A model generated the notes under the pieces. That model was not told the DNA's origin and searched no databases. It was given only the letters and a program-made list of their open reading frames with translations. Positions 34,811 to 45,774 of a DNA stretch of 64,000 nucleotides are shown in pieces. A program made the translations under genes and the position numbers. How positions within the stretch are numbered: position 1 is the stretch's first letter; the number at the start of each line of letters is the position of its first letter. The DNA lies in the NCBI RefSeq assembly GCF_000003815.2, contig NC_049984.1, forward strand, positions 15,814,360-15,878,359, given 5' to 3'. The stretch comes from Branchiostoma floridae (lineage: Eukaryota; Chordata; Leptocardii; Amphioxiformes; Branchiostomatidae).

Positions 34811-37800
34811 ATCCACCCATCCTTGTCGGATACGGGTTATGAGGTAAAACTTCCTGGGAACGAGGTTAGCAACAGGTCTAAATATTTCTTTTATGCAACC
34901 ACATGTTGTTTTTGCAAAGTGGGCAACAGAACGCCCCCCCCCCCCTCCCCCGAAACACACGCGCGCGCGCGCAATGCACACAAACACTAGTAATAATTAT
35001 TAATTTTTTGTATGGTTTGATCAAGGAGCTTAAAAAATCCTTGGTTTGATACAAAGGTTGAAAGAACAAAAAACAACCCGCTTATTGAATGAAGCAAGCA
35101 GTGCATTGTTTATGTCGGCTCTCGCAAGGAAAGCTGAAAGTTCGCACCTCCGTGCTAATCCGAAATCGTCTCAAAGCGCGCCCTTGCCACACCAGAACAC
35201 TGACGCCAGAAGCAGCTGGCTTTCTGGCCTATGACGTAGTCCCCAAACAGAGGTCCGTGGGGAAAATCGTGACCATTTCCTTTGATTCATATTTTTTTTT
35301 GAAGGTCGAAAAAAATTATGAAAGGAAAAGGTCGCGATTTTCCCACCAACCTCTGCTTGACAGAACAACGAGCCTCTCGAAACCTCTGTATGAAGTAATT
35401 TGTTGCAAAAAACCTTTCCATACATGTACAAGTGTTGATTCTGAGGATCATGAACATCAAAGATAGGTTGGTCAGTAACTGGCAGTAACATAACATTTTT
35501 CTTTAGAACCATTTGAGCTGTAAATCTAAACTTGGCCTACCGTGTGCAATGTTTATATGGATAGAGATCAGTGGGTGCTGTAGGTATCTAATGTATTTTT
35601 CATCAGTTGTACATGTACAGTGCTTTATGCCTTTGTTAACAGTTACTCTAGAAAAATTGATAAAGCAAAGGTTATGTCGTAACATAAAAAAAATACAGAT
35701 AATGATATATGTATAAACCCCCTGCGGGTACTAGTGTATCCTCAGTTGCAGCCTTCGAACAGGTCTGGTTATTATTGGGGTGGGGGGAAGGGGGTTACGA
35801 TTTTCAACGTTGGCTAGGTTGTCTTGTGCCAGTTTGCTGTGGAAGACGAAACTCCCTTCCTCGGCAAACTCCCTTCCTAAGCGAACACCCTTCCTCGGCA
35901 AACCCCCTTCCTCGAACGTCCTTGCTCGAACTTATGTAATGTCTAAGAGAACTTATGTAGTGTTTAAAATCGCGAACCAAGATCCCCCCCCCCCCCCCCC
36001 ATAAAATACAGTCCCGTTCGAAGACAGTGCACCGAAGGCGACTGCGGGTACATTCTATTAAAGTGGAGCGGGATACGTGCTTGAATGGGAGAAACCTCAT
36101 ATTAGCGTGCAAAGTTCTCCAATAGAATAATGATATAGATTATATAATGGTACTTGATAATTGGTATGTAGTAATGATGGTTTATAACAGTACCCACCAA
36201 TGTTGCAAACCTCGTACTAAGAAAGTTTTCTCACCTCCTTGCTTGTACCCACCATTAGTGTTGGATATTAAAACCTAAGGCTTGTACTTTGACTTTATCA
36301 CTTTAACGGACAATATGACCAAGCCAGCATGTACAGGTTTGTAGAGAACATCTTGACCTTCACATGTGCCGGTAGGACCAATGAAGAAAGTGACATTGGA
36401 GTAAAGGATTACACTTTTCTGCACCAGCCTCTGCTTGGAAAGTTATAGGCCTCTCTAGTCAGGAAGCTGTTTTCGGCGTGGTAAAGCCGATGTCCGTCGG
36501 ATTAGCACGGGGTGCGAACTTCCAGCTTTCCTTGCGAGAGCGAAAAACATTTCACCGATTGCTTCATTCAATGAAAGGGTTGTTTTGATTTGCCATGAAA
36601 GAGAAAAATCATTGTTACAGTCGTGTTTGTGAGTGTGGTGGGAAGGGGGTGGTTTGAGAAATATGATTTCTTGAAGGTGAAGCATACATGATGTACCATG
36701 TCTGTCGTTATGCATACAGGGGTGTATTCAGGACATATTTGCGGAATTCATACGAGCTCTAAAGGTTCGTATGGATTCCGTAAAACTCATATGAATTAAG
36801 TCAGATTTGTGTGTTTCTTTGATCGCCAATCAGATCAGGCCTAAGGTTAATAGACTTAATAAGTACCAAACTCAGACGAAGGAGTGTAGTGATCACAATA
36901 GGTGTCCTTTGCCTGAATTGTGAAGAGCTTACAAACTTGTGTTCAATATTAAAACCTTTGAGATTAATATTGATTCAATACTAGTAGTCAAAGATAGTTT
37001 GCGAAAACAGTACTTTGACATTATAGTACTCTTCCCAAGGACCTTATATCATTTTTGCTCTACCAGACTACATGACCCACTCTCCAATCTAGCATGTACA
37101 GGTTAGTAGAGTCTGCAACATCGTGAACATCTCATATGCCGGTAGGACCAGCGGGGAAATTTTACTCGACCAACATCTGCTTGGAAAGTTATACGACGAT
37201 AAGCCAGCTGCTTCCGGCGTCAGTGTCCTGGTGTGGTAAGGGCGATTTCGGATTAGCACGGAGGTGCGAACTTCGGGCTTTCCTGGCGAGAGCCAACAAA
37301 CCGCTTCATTCAATTAATGGGTTGTTTTTACCAATGTCTGATAGAACGTCCTTGTTTTTACGGAATGCATAAGAGCTCTACTAGTCGCAAATTTAGTGTG
37401 CATTTCGCAAAGCTCATTTGAATTCAAATCCGTGTGTTTTTTGGTAATGAATCGTATAAAATAACTATAAATTCGTACATTTTACGAAAGCCGTTATATT
37501 CTTATAAAAGCAGGCACCCCTTCTTTAGAGATCTCCTCATAACAGGTCAAAATATATCTTTATGAAGCCATATGTGTTGTTTTTTTCGTATTGAACCAAA
37601 AATGTTAATCTCCAAGCAGATTTCTCCGGTGGCATTAAAAAAGTAACATAAGCTGGGGAAGGAATTAGCCAGCAAAGGAGGATAATTTGCCAAAGATGTC
37701 TACAAACTTGTTACAGGGCTGAGCCTGAAGTAAACCAAAACAGAATTAGCATAAAGGTGCGAAGTTTCTGCATTCTTTACAATGGCAAACAAGTATCAGT

Positions 37801-37935
37801 ATTCTCTCAGCAGAGGTTGGGTCACCACGTGAAGGGAGCGAACCGATAAATTCCGACTACTAGTACTTTTCCCAACTCACTATTCTGTGACCAAAAATCC
37901 GCTTGAAGAAACAAATATTCACTTTCTTGGGTAAT
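34811..37935. other. core of the foldback element, no transposase seen
   Basis: The core contains a module with CTGCTTGGAAAGTTATA, GATTAGCACGG and GGTGCGAACTT present twice in plus orientation (about 36320-36600 and 37085-37340) and once, partly, in minus orientation (about 35050-35250). Poly-C runs (34934-34945, 35985-36000) and an alternating CG tract (34960-34973) occur. Several frames of 60-125 codons have no transposase, integrase or helicase motif. Confidence 0.5.
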
Positions 37936-40055
37936 TCACGTGAACCAGATGTTTACATATATAGCCCGTAGAGCTGCTCAAACAGCCCTCCGTTTACCGT
38001 ATAGAGCCCTAAGACCGATTTGTTTGGGTGACTTGAATCAAATTTTTACATTCAAAGCCCGTGGAGCGCTGCTTGGACAGACCTCTGACCGATTTGTTTT
38101 GGGTGACGTGAACCAAATGTTTACATTCAAAGCCCGTAGAGGGCTGCTTGGACAGACCTCTGACCGATTTGTTTTGGGTGACGTGAACCAAATGTTTACA
38201 TTCAAAGCCCGTAGAGGGCTGCTTGGACAGACCTCTGACCGATTTGTTTTGGGTGACGTGAACCAAATGTTTACATTCATAGCCCGTGGAGCTGCTCAAA
38301 CAGCTATCGGCTCTGTGTGTTTGTTGTTTACAATATCCCTGAAAAGAGCCCTAAACGCCGATTTGTTGATGGTGACGTGAACCAAGTGTTTACATTCATA
38401 TAGCCCGTGGAGTTGCTCGATCAGTTATCGGCTCAGTGTGTTTGTTGTTTACAGTATCCCTGTATAGAGCTCGAGCCCTAAACACCGATTAGTTGATGGT
38501 GACGTGAACCAAGTGTTAACATTCATATAGCCCGTGGAGCTGCTCAAACAGCTTTCGGCTCCGTGTGTTTGTTGTTTACAGTATCCCTGTGTAGAGCCCT
38601 AAACACCGATTTGTTGATGGTGACGTGAACCAAGTGTTTACATTCATATAGCCCGTGGAGCTGCTCATACAGCTTTCGGCTCCGTGTGTTTGTTGTTTAC
38701 AATATCTCTGTATGGAGCCCTAAACACCGATTTGTTGATGGTGACGTGAACCAAGTGTTTATATTCATATAGCCCGTGGAGTTGCTCGATCAATTATCGG
38801 CTCAGTGTGTTTGTTGTTTACAGTATCCCTGTATAGAGCCCTAAACACCGATTTGTTGATGGTGACGTGAACCAAGTGTTTACATTCATATAGCCCGTGG
38901 AGTTGCTCGATCAGTTATCGGCTCCGTGTGTTTGTTGTTTACAGTATCTCTGTATGGAACCCTAAACACCGATTTGTTGATGGTGACGTGAACCAAGTGT
39001 TTACATTCATATAGCCCGTGGAGCTGCTCAAACAGCTTTCGGCTCCGTGTGTTTGTTGTTTACAATATCTCTGTATGGAGCCCTAAACACCGATTTGTTG
39101 ATGGTGACGTGAACCAAGTGTTTACATTCATATAGCCCGTGGAGTTGCTCGATCAGTTATCGGCTCCGTGTGTTTGTTGTTTACAGTATCTCTGTATGGA
39201 ACCCTAAACACCGATTTGTTGATGGTGACGTGAACCAAGTGTTTATAATCATATAGCCCGTGGAGCTGCTCGATCAGCTATCGGCTCCGTGTGTTTGTTG
39301 TTTACAGTATCTCTGTATGGAACCCTAAACACCGATTTGTTGATGGTGACGTGAACCAAGTGTTTACATTCATATAGCCCGTGGAGTTGTTCGATCAGTT
39401 ATCGGCTCAGTGTGTTTGTTGTTTACAGTATCCCTGTATAGAGCTCTAAACACCGATTTGTTGATGGTGACGTGAACCAAATTTTTACATTCATATAGCC
39501 CGTGGAGTTGCTCGATCAGTTATCGGCTCAGTGTGTTTGTTATTTACAGTATCCCTGTATAGAGCCCTAAACACCGATTTGTTGATGGTGACGTGAACCA
39601 AGTGTTTACATTTATATAGCCCGTGGAGCTGCTCAAACAGCTATCGGCTCCGTGTGTTTGTTGTTTACAGTATCTCTGAATGGAGCCCTAAGACCGATTT
39701 GTTTTGGGTTTTGTGAACCAAGTGTTTACAGTCATAACCCGTAGAGCGCTACTCAAACAGCCCTTTGTTACTGTATAGAGCGCTAAGATCAATTGGTTTT
39801 GGGTGACGTGAATCAAAAAACATTCATAGCCCGTGTACCATGTTTTGCGTACAGCTGCTAGTTCAGTCCGGTTGTTTGTCCTCTACGAGAGAACCTCCTC
39901 CATGTCGTACTAAAAATTCCATGAAGGTGACGAGAACCAAGTGTTTGTATTCATAGCGCATAGAGCTCGAACGGTGGAGCTGGAGGGCTGAACGAGCAAC
40001 CTCCTTGGAGGTCAGCTCTGTAGAGCTCCTCCATGGAGGTTGCTCGTGCAGCCCC
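37936..40055 (-). repeat. foldback element, right arm
   Basis: Inverse of the left arm. From outside in: the terminal hairpin (39994-40045), single-copy sequence to ~39700, about eleven 121-base units (38300-39700), three to four 75-base units (38010-38300) and a degraded inner edge. The unit numbers differ from the left arm (about nine 121-base units in two blocks and eight 75-base units there), so the arms are not simple copies. The 146-codon plus frame at 37940-38380 is repeat-driven. Confidence 0.85.
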
Positions 40056-40493
40056 TTCTCGGCAAAATGCAAAAAAATTAGGCGACATCTCGTGGCTTGG
40101 TGTGAGGGTGTCGTGGAAATATTCAAATTAGATGCGTACTATATTGTCAATACTATATTGTTACTGTCACCAGAATGTTTGGTACACTATTAAACCGCGA
40201 GGTGAGGTGAGTGTTACACAGTAGGTGGTATGGAGAAATGAATGAATGCGAACTAAGAGATGTCTTTGTAAGTATTCGTGTGTCTTCGCCATAGCAAGCA
40301 CCTCAAATATTTCATCATGGCTTGACAATATATAATACGTGCATGTACATAGTGAGAAGGGAGTGTCGTAGGCGGCGCATGCAGAAGACAGAAATGTCTG
40401 CGGTGGTTTGGAGCTCGAAGCAGCCACCGCGAAAATGGCGAAGATAAAACCACCGCGAAAGTTTCTGCATTAACAGTATATTTTGTTACAGAC

Positions 40494-41100
40494 ATGGGTT
40501 GGAAGATCACCACCTTCATCGTCTTGGTTGCCGTGGCAACCGGACTCTTCCTCAGTGGAGTCCTCAAGACGCCACCGGAACCGCTCAAGTTCCAAGACAA
40601 CTACTGGGGGAGGGGGGCAAAACCTTCATCCGAACCAAAAGATCACGACAAGATTCACGAAATCTCTGTAAACGTGCCGAACGCCACTCTAATAGATCTC
40701 AAAAACCGTTTGCAAAACGTACGCTTGTTCGAAGCTCTTGAAAATGTGGAGTTTCAATATGGCTTCCGTCTCGACTACATGAAAGACCTTGTCACCTATT
40801 GGAGGGACAAGTATGATTGGCGAAAACAAGAGGCATACTTAAACACGTTTCCCCATTATAAAACAAACATTGAGGGAATTGATCTACACTTCATTCACGT
40901 TAAGCCCAAACTAAAGCAAGGGCAAACTGCTAAGCCCCTCATGATCGTTCACGGTTGGCCAGGCTCGGTGTTTGAGTTTTATAAGATCATCCTAATGTTG
41001 GTAGATCCCACTAGTCATGGGGGGAGTGAGGATGATGTGTTTGAGGTCATTGCCCCCTCCATCCCTGGTTATGGCTTCTCTGAGATGCCTCACAAGAAAG
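40494..41100 (+). CDS. EPHX1: EPHX1 exon 1 (anchor, N-terminal domain, HGWP)
   Basis: 607 bases, ending AAG-AAA-G at GTGGAT (phase 1). It encodes residues 1-202 with the membrane anchor, the N-terminal domain (NYWGRG, YGFRLDYM, YWRDKYDWR, FPHYKT) and HGWPGSVFEFYK. In human EPHX1 this part is split (the Tyr113 and His139 polymorphisms lie in exons 3 and 4), so introns differ here. The coding ATG is chosen because it gives the full hydrophobic anchor and follows the acceptor directly. Confidence 0.95.
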
Positions 41101-44100
41101 GTGGATGTTTCTTCCTCTATCAGAAAGAAAAGGAATAGATCAATACCATCATCGTCAACAATTTTCGTTTACGTAGTATATATATTTAACGTAATTCTTC
41201 TTGTACACATTGTCATCTTACAGCTATTAATATGTAATATTTTCCCGAAGGAGAAAACATGTTGTTTTTGCTGTGTGTTTTTTTTAACCAATCGACCTAT
41301 CGACCTTAATGTAATAATAAAAAAAATTCTCACAAGACAAGAGGGAAAACATTCTGCATTATTGCATAAATGTTGCCTTTCTATAGTTGTTCATCCATCG
41401 CCATACAGGTTTTGACCAGATTGCTGTTGCCCAGATGTTCCTGAAGCTGATGGAGAGGCTGGGGTTTGAGAGGTTCTATGTACAGGGAGGAGACTGGGGT
41501 GCTCTTATTACACGTATTATGGCTCTATTAAAACCAAGGTAGGCTATTGGTGATTTTACCTTTATCCTATCAATTACGTTTATTCTGTGTTTCCAAAAGG
41601 AAAGCTAATAATAATAAGTATTATTCTGGTTTTCTCTTCTTTGAGATGTAACATACATTCGCATAATTCCACCAGGCAGGTGTCATTATACGTGGTTATT
41701 CAAAATGGTCAGAAAATATCTAGTTGTTCAAAAGCTCCTAAATTATGATTCGCTGTAATGCAAATGAGAAACACCAACATGGCGTTGGTAGATACAGTTA
41801 TGACGTCAGGTGAAGATGCTCTCTGATTGGTCTCCTCCATTCTACCCTGAATGCAGTGTGATAACAGGACTGCACAACAACATGATTATCTCTGACGCCG
41901 GTAACCCTGTGTCGCTGGTCCGTACGATGGTAGGCAGTGTGTTCCCTTCGGTGGTGGGGGTCAAACCCGAGGAATATGACCGGGTATGTACTTTTGTAAA
42001 TTAATTTTTCAATGATGAATAAAATTTATTGTAAATTATCACATAGCCAGGCGCCGCGGACCAATCAGAAGGCCCCGTTGCATGTTGGGTATGACGCCGT
42101 AACACATAGATTCCAGTCAGCCCGGTGTTTATCGCTCCTTCTGATTGGTCGGTGTCAATGTCGATTCATTCTGACCAATCAGAAGGAGCGATACAAATTA
42201 GGCATTGGCCAAACAAAATGAGCAAAACATATGCCAGAGCAGAGGAAATAAGTACAGACTGTCAGTGGGAATTGCTCCTTCTGTTAACATTGATAGTGAC
42301 TTTTGTTTTTCTAGGTTTACCCCTACGGCAAGAAGATTATGCAATTGCTACAGGAAACAGGATACATGCACATCCAGGCAACTAAACCAGATACTATCGG
42401 TAAATGGATAAGATTAAACTTTGTTCTCTTGCCACTAGCAGTGAAACCCTGGTAAAACATATAGCAACACAGCATGTATTTGAATCTGTATTGAATTTTG
42501 AATCTGTACAACTGGAAAATATACCAATCTTTCGCGTAACACGCCAGCTTCTAGTTATCATGGAAGCTCATCTGTGTTGTAGTAATCATAGTGCAATGCC
42601 AAACGTTAATCCAACACGGATCAAATTTTCAATTACCACTATGGCATTCGTCAGGATCAATACATTCATCAGTGCTGATCCTGAAGTAGGCGACAGTGGT
42701 CGTTGAAAATTTGATCCGTGTATTCTTTTGTGTTGTAAGAAAATTTAGCATTGTACTAAACTTCTGTTTATATTATACCAGGGCTTTAGCCAGCGTCCGT
42801 TTTTCCGTCAATTGACGGAAATTTGCTGCGTGTGACGGAAAAAAAATTCAACCAATCCGTCAACCTTGACGGAAAAAAAATCGTTGATTGAAGCAAGGAG
42901 GCCAAGTTGAAGAGAGGGAAGCTACGGCTTGGGGACGCCCGGACAGCCCATTGTCGGAAAGCCACACACTGTTTGTTTTGCTATTGTCATGATTGTTGAC
43001 GATTGTGTGTCGGCACCCTTTCGCATACGATAATCTCATTAAAAACCCGTTTTTCAAGGTCTCACTCCAAGAACAGTGCATTCTACGAACTTTGTTTGGA
43101 ATCTTGACACTCATCAAAACCTGACGTACGCTAGCGTGCCGGGGCTGGCCGTACAAATTATTTTCGCTCGCCCAGCCGCGCCGCTTGCGACAACGCAAGG
43201 TGCCAGTCGCAGCTAAAAGAACCGGCACATCATGCTATCCACAAATAGTTTGATCAAAAACATAATCTTTAGGATCTAAAATGTTGCACGGTTCTCTTCA
43301 GCGGGAATTTTGTTTTTGTTTTGACGAGAAAACGCTAAATTATTTTGCAGCGACACAGATGAGATACCCACGCCACGTTGTTGTTGGCACACTTCCGGGT
43401 TAATTGAACGCCAAAATTATACTGAACGACCTGTCACACCTAACCTTCGCACATGTAGCTGTATAATGGTTGTTCAAAGCTATCTAAAGACGATACCCCT
43501 ACAGAACTTGACGACAACGACTCCCACTCTACGATATAGTTCTTTGGTAATACATTTTTTCAGCGCACCAATCCAAGATTGATAACTCTGGTACTTGAAT
43601 ATTTTGAATCTTTCTTAAATTATGTTACTACTTGATAGTTGTTACACTCACTAGTGTATGGATCATTTTACTACGTCATACATGGTCCGGGCATTTTCAG
43701 AAGTTATTAAACATGTACATAGAAGTTACAAGCAAACAATCAATCGATTAATCAATTCAAAAACTCTTGTCTGTTAGTTAATAGTATTTTTCATCAAGCA
43801 ATGACTACTTTTTAAAGGTACACACGTACCTCCATATTTTTATGGCTATCAGTCCATCTTGCTCACGGAGTGACCTAGTTCTCCCAACTTGCAACTCTCG
43901 CGAGAACTAGCCATCGAAAATTTGGAGGTATGTGTGTTTACCCTTGAAAAGTAGTCACTGCTTGAAGAAAAAATCTATTAACTGTGTACGTACTTGACTG
44001 ATGAATCTCTTCAACGATATTCGTGTCTGTTAGGCTTTGCCCTAAATGACTCCCCTGTGGGTCTGGCCGCCTACATCTTGGAGAAATTCTCCACTTGGAC

Positions 44101-45774
44101 AAACCCAGCAAACAAGGACTTGGCTGATGGAGGGCTGGAGAAATACTACACCAAGGTAGGACTTTTCTCTCCGGTTGCATAGTCCCTGGTAATGTCGTGT
44201 AGTTGTGGCAAAATCATGGTCGATACAAGGAAGAACAACGCAATGAACTGTCATCTGACAGTCGAGCTGATTAGTTAGTCAATAGGATGATTGACCAATC
44301 AGCTTCCTGTCCTCCTTCCCAGGGCCAATCTGTGTGTCCTCCTTCCCAGGATGCCCTGATGAATATCCTGTTCTCCTTCCCAGTGTAATCTCCATCTTGT
44401 GTTCTCCTCCCCAGGATGAGCTACTGACCAGTGTGATGATATACTGGACAACTGGCACCATCACTTCATCCATGAGGTTTTACAAGGAGGCGTTTGCTGG
44501 AAAAGCATTGGAAACCAGGGGGTAGGGTTTGTGTTATTGGTGGTTATAAGCTTTGAACCTAAGCAACCCATGGCATGGCTAAAGCGTTTGTTTTTTTTTT
44601 TTTTAAATAGATTCAGAGAGTGTAGTTTTAAACTTCATTTGCACTTTTTACAGTTATTATGAGCTTTATGCAATTCAAATCCACAGGTCGACCATTTCAA
44701 AAGTCTTTGACACACACTTCTCTTCGAAACCTCTGAGCAAATGAACACATCATAGCAAAACCTATTTTGTTTTCATCCACGTCCTGAGGCGCCACCATGT
44801 TGGGTCTTACGTCATACACGCGCCATCTTGCATCCTTATAGATTGCGCCATGGTAAGCGGGGTGACTTCTGATGGGAAGATGCTTCACTTCAATTGTATT
44901 TTTCTCCTTTCTAACTCTTTCTAAGTCTGACATCAAATTATTTTTGTTGCACTTTTTCTGTGACGTAATAGCAATGACGTGTTTACTTAGTGCTCGATCA
45001 CAAAGGTTGTGCGATCGTCGTACGATTTTGATGTCATAAAACTTTCAAGGAGGCTGTGCCATACCAATCGCAACCACTGACAAGGATCTGAGACAACTTT
45101 TCGTGTAGAAAGACTTTTCAGGACTCATGCAAAGCCATAAGGGCGCGGTCACATATGTCGTGCGACCGTCGTACGATTTTGATGCAATTTAATTTTCAAG
45201 AAAGCTGTCAAGTAACCAACCACCTACAAGGATCTAAGAACAACCTTTTATGTAGCAAGCCAGCGTAATTTCGCAGCATAAAAGCATGAGTGTCCCCAAA
45301 AATCGTACGATGATCACACGACGTTTGTGACCGATCGTAACGATCGCAAGACTTACATGACCGCCGTTGATGAGATTCATTAGTCACGTATGTACGCAGT
45401 TAATAGACTTTTTCATCAATCAGTGACTACTTTTTAAAGGTAAACATACTAACCTCTAAATTTTCGATGGCTATCAGTCCATCTTGATCACGGAGTGACC
45501 TAATGCTCGCGAGAGTTGGAAGAGCTAGGAGAGTACATGACCACGTCTTTACTCTCTCAGCATGCAGGTAACCGTACCGACTGGAATGGCGGCGTTCCCT
45601 CACGAACTAGGCCACATCCCGGAGGCCTGGTGTGCCCCGTTCTACACTAATCTCGTCCACTACACTCTCATGTCGGACGGAGGGCACTTCGCTGCCTTCG
45701 AGAAGCCTGACTTACTGGCCGCGGACATCCGAACTTTCGTCAAGAAGGTCGAAAGTCTTCATACATCCAATTAA
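40494..45774 (+). CDS. EPHX1: microsomal epoxide hydrolase (complete, seven coding exons)
   Basis: It hydrolyses epoxides to trans-diols at the endoplasmic reticulum membrane, a detoxification and lipid-epoxide enzyme of the alpha/beta-hydrolase fold. Exons 40494-41100, 41409-41538, 41857-41983, 42315-42399, 44034-44155, 44415-44521 and 45561-45774 join in phase to 463 aa (human protein 455). Residues ~5-24 form the N-terminal membrane anchor. The epoxide-hydrolase N-terminal domain comes next, then the HGWP oxyanion-hole motif (153-156) and the nucleophile Asp231 in GGDWG. Tyr305 (GYMHIQ) and Tyr380 (RFYKE) are the lid tyrosines, Glu408 (FPHEL) the charge-relay acid and His435 (GGHFAAFE) the base. 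These match human D226, Y299, Y374, E404 and H431. An acceptor-like TTTTGTTACAG ends three bases before the ATG, suggesting a non-coding first exon. An ATTAAA at 46441 is a possible polyadenylation signal. Confidence 0.96.
41409..41538 (+). CDS. EPHX1: EPHX1 exon 2 (nucleophile)
   Basis: 130 bases between CCATACAG and AAG|GTAGGC. It encodes residues 203-245, including YVQGGDWGALI with the catalytic Asp231. Confidence 0.96.
41857..41983 (+). CDS. EPHX1: EPHX1 exon 3
   Basis: 127 bases after AATGCAG, ending CGG|GTATGT. It encodes residues 246-288 (SVITGLHNNMIISD ... KPEEYDR), the start of the lid region. The human counterpart begins SHVKGLHLNM. Confidence 0.92.
42131..42192. repeat. hairpin in EPHX1 intron 4-proximal region (intron 3)
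   Basis: Perfect 20-base arms ATCGCTCCTTCTGATTGGTC (42131-42150) and the complement (42173-42192) around a 22-base loop. A further GACCAATCAGAAGG copy stands at 42059-42072. Confidence 0.85.
42315..42399 (+). CDS. EPHX1: EPHX1 exon 4 (lid tyrosine 1)
   Basis: 85 bases after TTTTTCTAG, ending ATC-G|GTAAAT. Residues 289-316 include QETGYMHIQATKPDTI with Tyr305, one of the two epoxide-polarising tyrosines. Confidence 0.96.
42614..42721. mobile_element. foldback MITE in EPHX1 intron 4
   Basis: ACACGGATCAAATTTTCAA at the left pairs with TTGAAAATTTGATCCGTGT at the right. Pairing continues through ACCACT/AGTGGT and CAGGATCA/TGATCCTG, so the whole 108 bases folds on itself. No target duplication is obvious. 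Confidence 0.8.
43776..43983. mobile_element. MITE with ~60-base inverted ends in EPHX1 intron 4
   Basis: AGTTAATAG ... CATCAAGCAATGACTACTTT ... TACCTCCA on the left matches the reverse complement of TGGAGGTA ... AAAGTAGTCACTGCTTGAAG ... CTATTAACT on the right. The interior has a CGGAGTGACCTAG motif. A left-half copy is at 45398-45540. Confidence 0.8.
44034..44155 (+). CDS. EPHX1: EPHX1 exon 5
   Basis: 122 bases after TGTCTGTTAG, ending AAG|GTAGGA. Residues 317-357 contain ALNDSPVGLAAYILEKFSTW, almost identical to the human sequence. Confidence 0.97.
44415..44521 (+). CDS. EPHX1: EPHX1 exon 6 (lid tyrosine 2)
   Basis: 107 bases after CTCCTCCCCAG, ending GG|GTAGGG. Residues 358-392 contain DELLTSVMIYWTTGTITSS and RFYKE with Tyr380. 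Three more acceptor-like motifs stand upstream in the same intron. Confidence 0.95.
45147..45332. mobile_element. MITE with CGTACGATTTT inverted ends in EPHX1 intron 6
   Basis: GGTCACATATGTCGTGCGAC followed by GTCGTACGATTTT on the left; AAAATCGTACGATGATCACACG followed by TTTGTGACC on the right. Another left-end fragment (GTGCGATCGTCGTACGATTTTG) lies at 45008-45031. Confidence 0.75.
45398..45540 (+). mobile_element. truncated MITE immediately before EPHX1 exon 7
   Basis: The left half of the element at 43776-43983 (AGTTAATAG, TCAATCAGTGACTACTTTTT, GGCTATCAGTCCATCTTGAT, CACGGAGTGACCTAAT). It lacks the right inverted end and stops ~20 bases before the acceptor of exon 7. Confidence 0.75.
45561..45774 (+). 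CDS. EPHX1: EPHX1 exon 7 (acid and base of the triad, stop)
   Basis: 214 bases. The acceptor ACTCTCTCAG|C is preferred over the CAG seven bases on, because only it keeps the frame (GG-C, then MQVTVPTG); the later one gives an immediate TAA. It encodes Glu408 and His435 and ends LHTSN-TAA. Confidence 0.95.

Larger units (their letters stand above)
32691..40055. mobile_element. 7.4-kb foldback-type element with long inverted arms
   Basis: The outer ends GGGGCTGCACGAGCAACC (32691) and its reverse complement (ending 40055) bound two arms of ~2.1 kb (32691-34810 and 37936-40055) around a ~3.1-kb core. The outer ~370 bases of each arm are single-copy and closely matched. Further in, the arms consist of tandem 121-base and 75-base units. 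Drosophila FB and other foldback transposons share this plan of inverted ends made of tandem repeats. No flanking target duplication could be seen and no transposase is evident in the core. It could instead be a palindromic segmental duplication; the sharp, hairpin-bearing ends favour a mobile element. Confidence 0.65.

Noticed and set aside
37940-38380. 146-codon plus-strand frame
   Set aside because: Right-arm counterpart of the same repeat, not a protein gene.
45562-45774. Exon 7 of EPHX1 starting after the CAG at 45565-45567
   Set aside because: That acceptor would give a stop at the first codon; the acceptor ending at 45560 keeps the frame and aligns with human.
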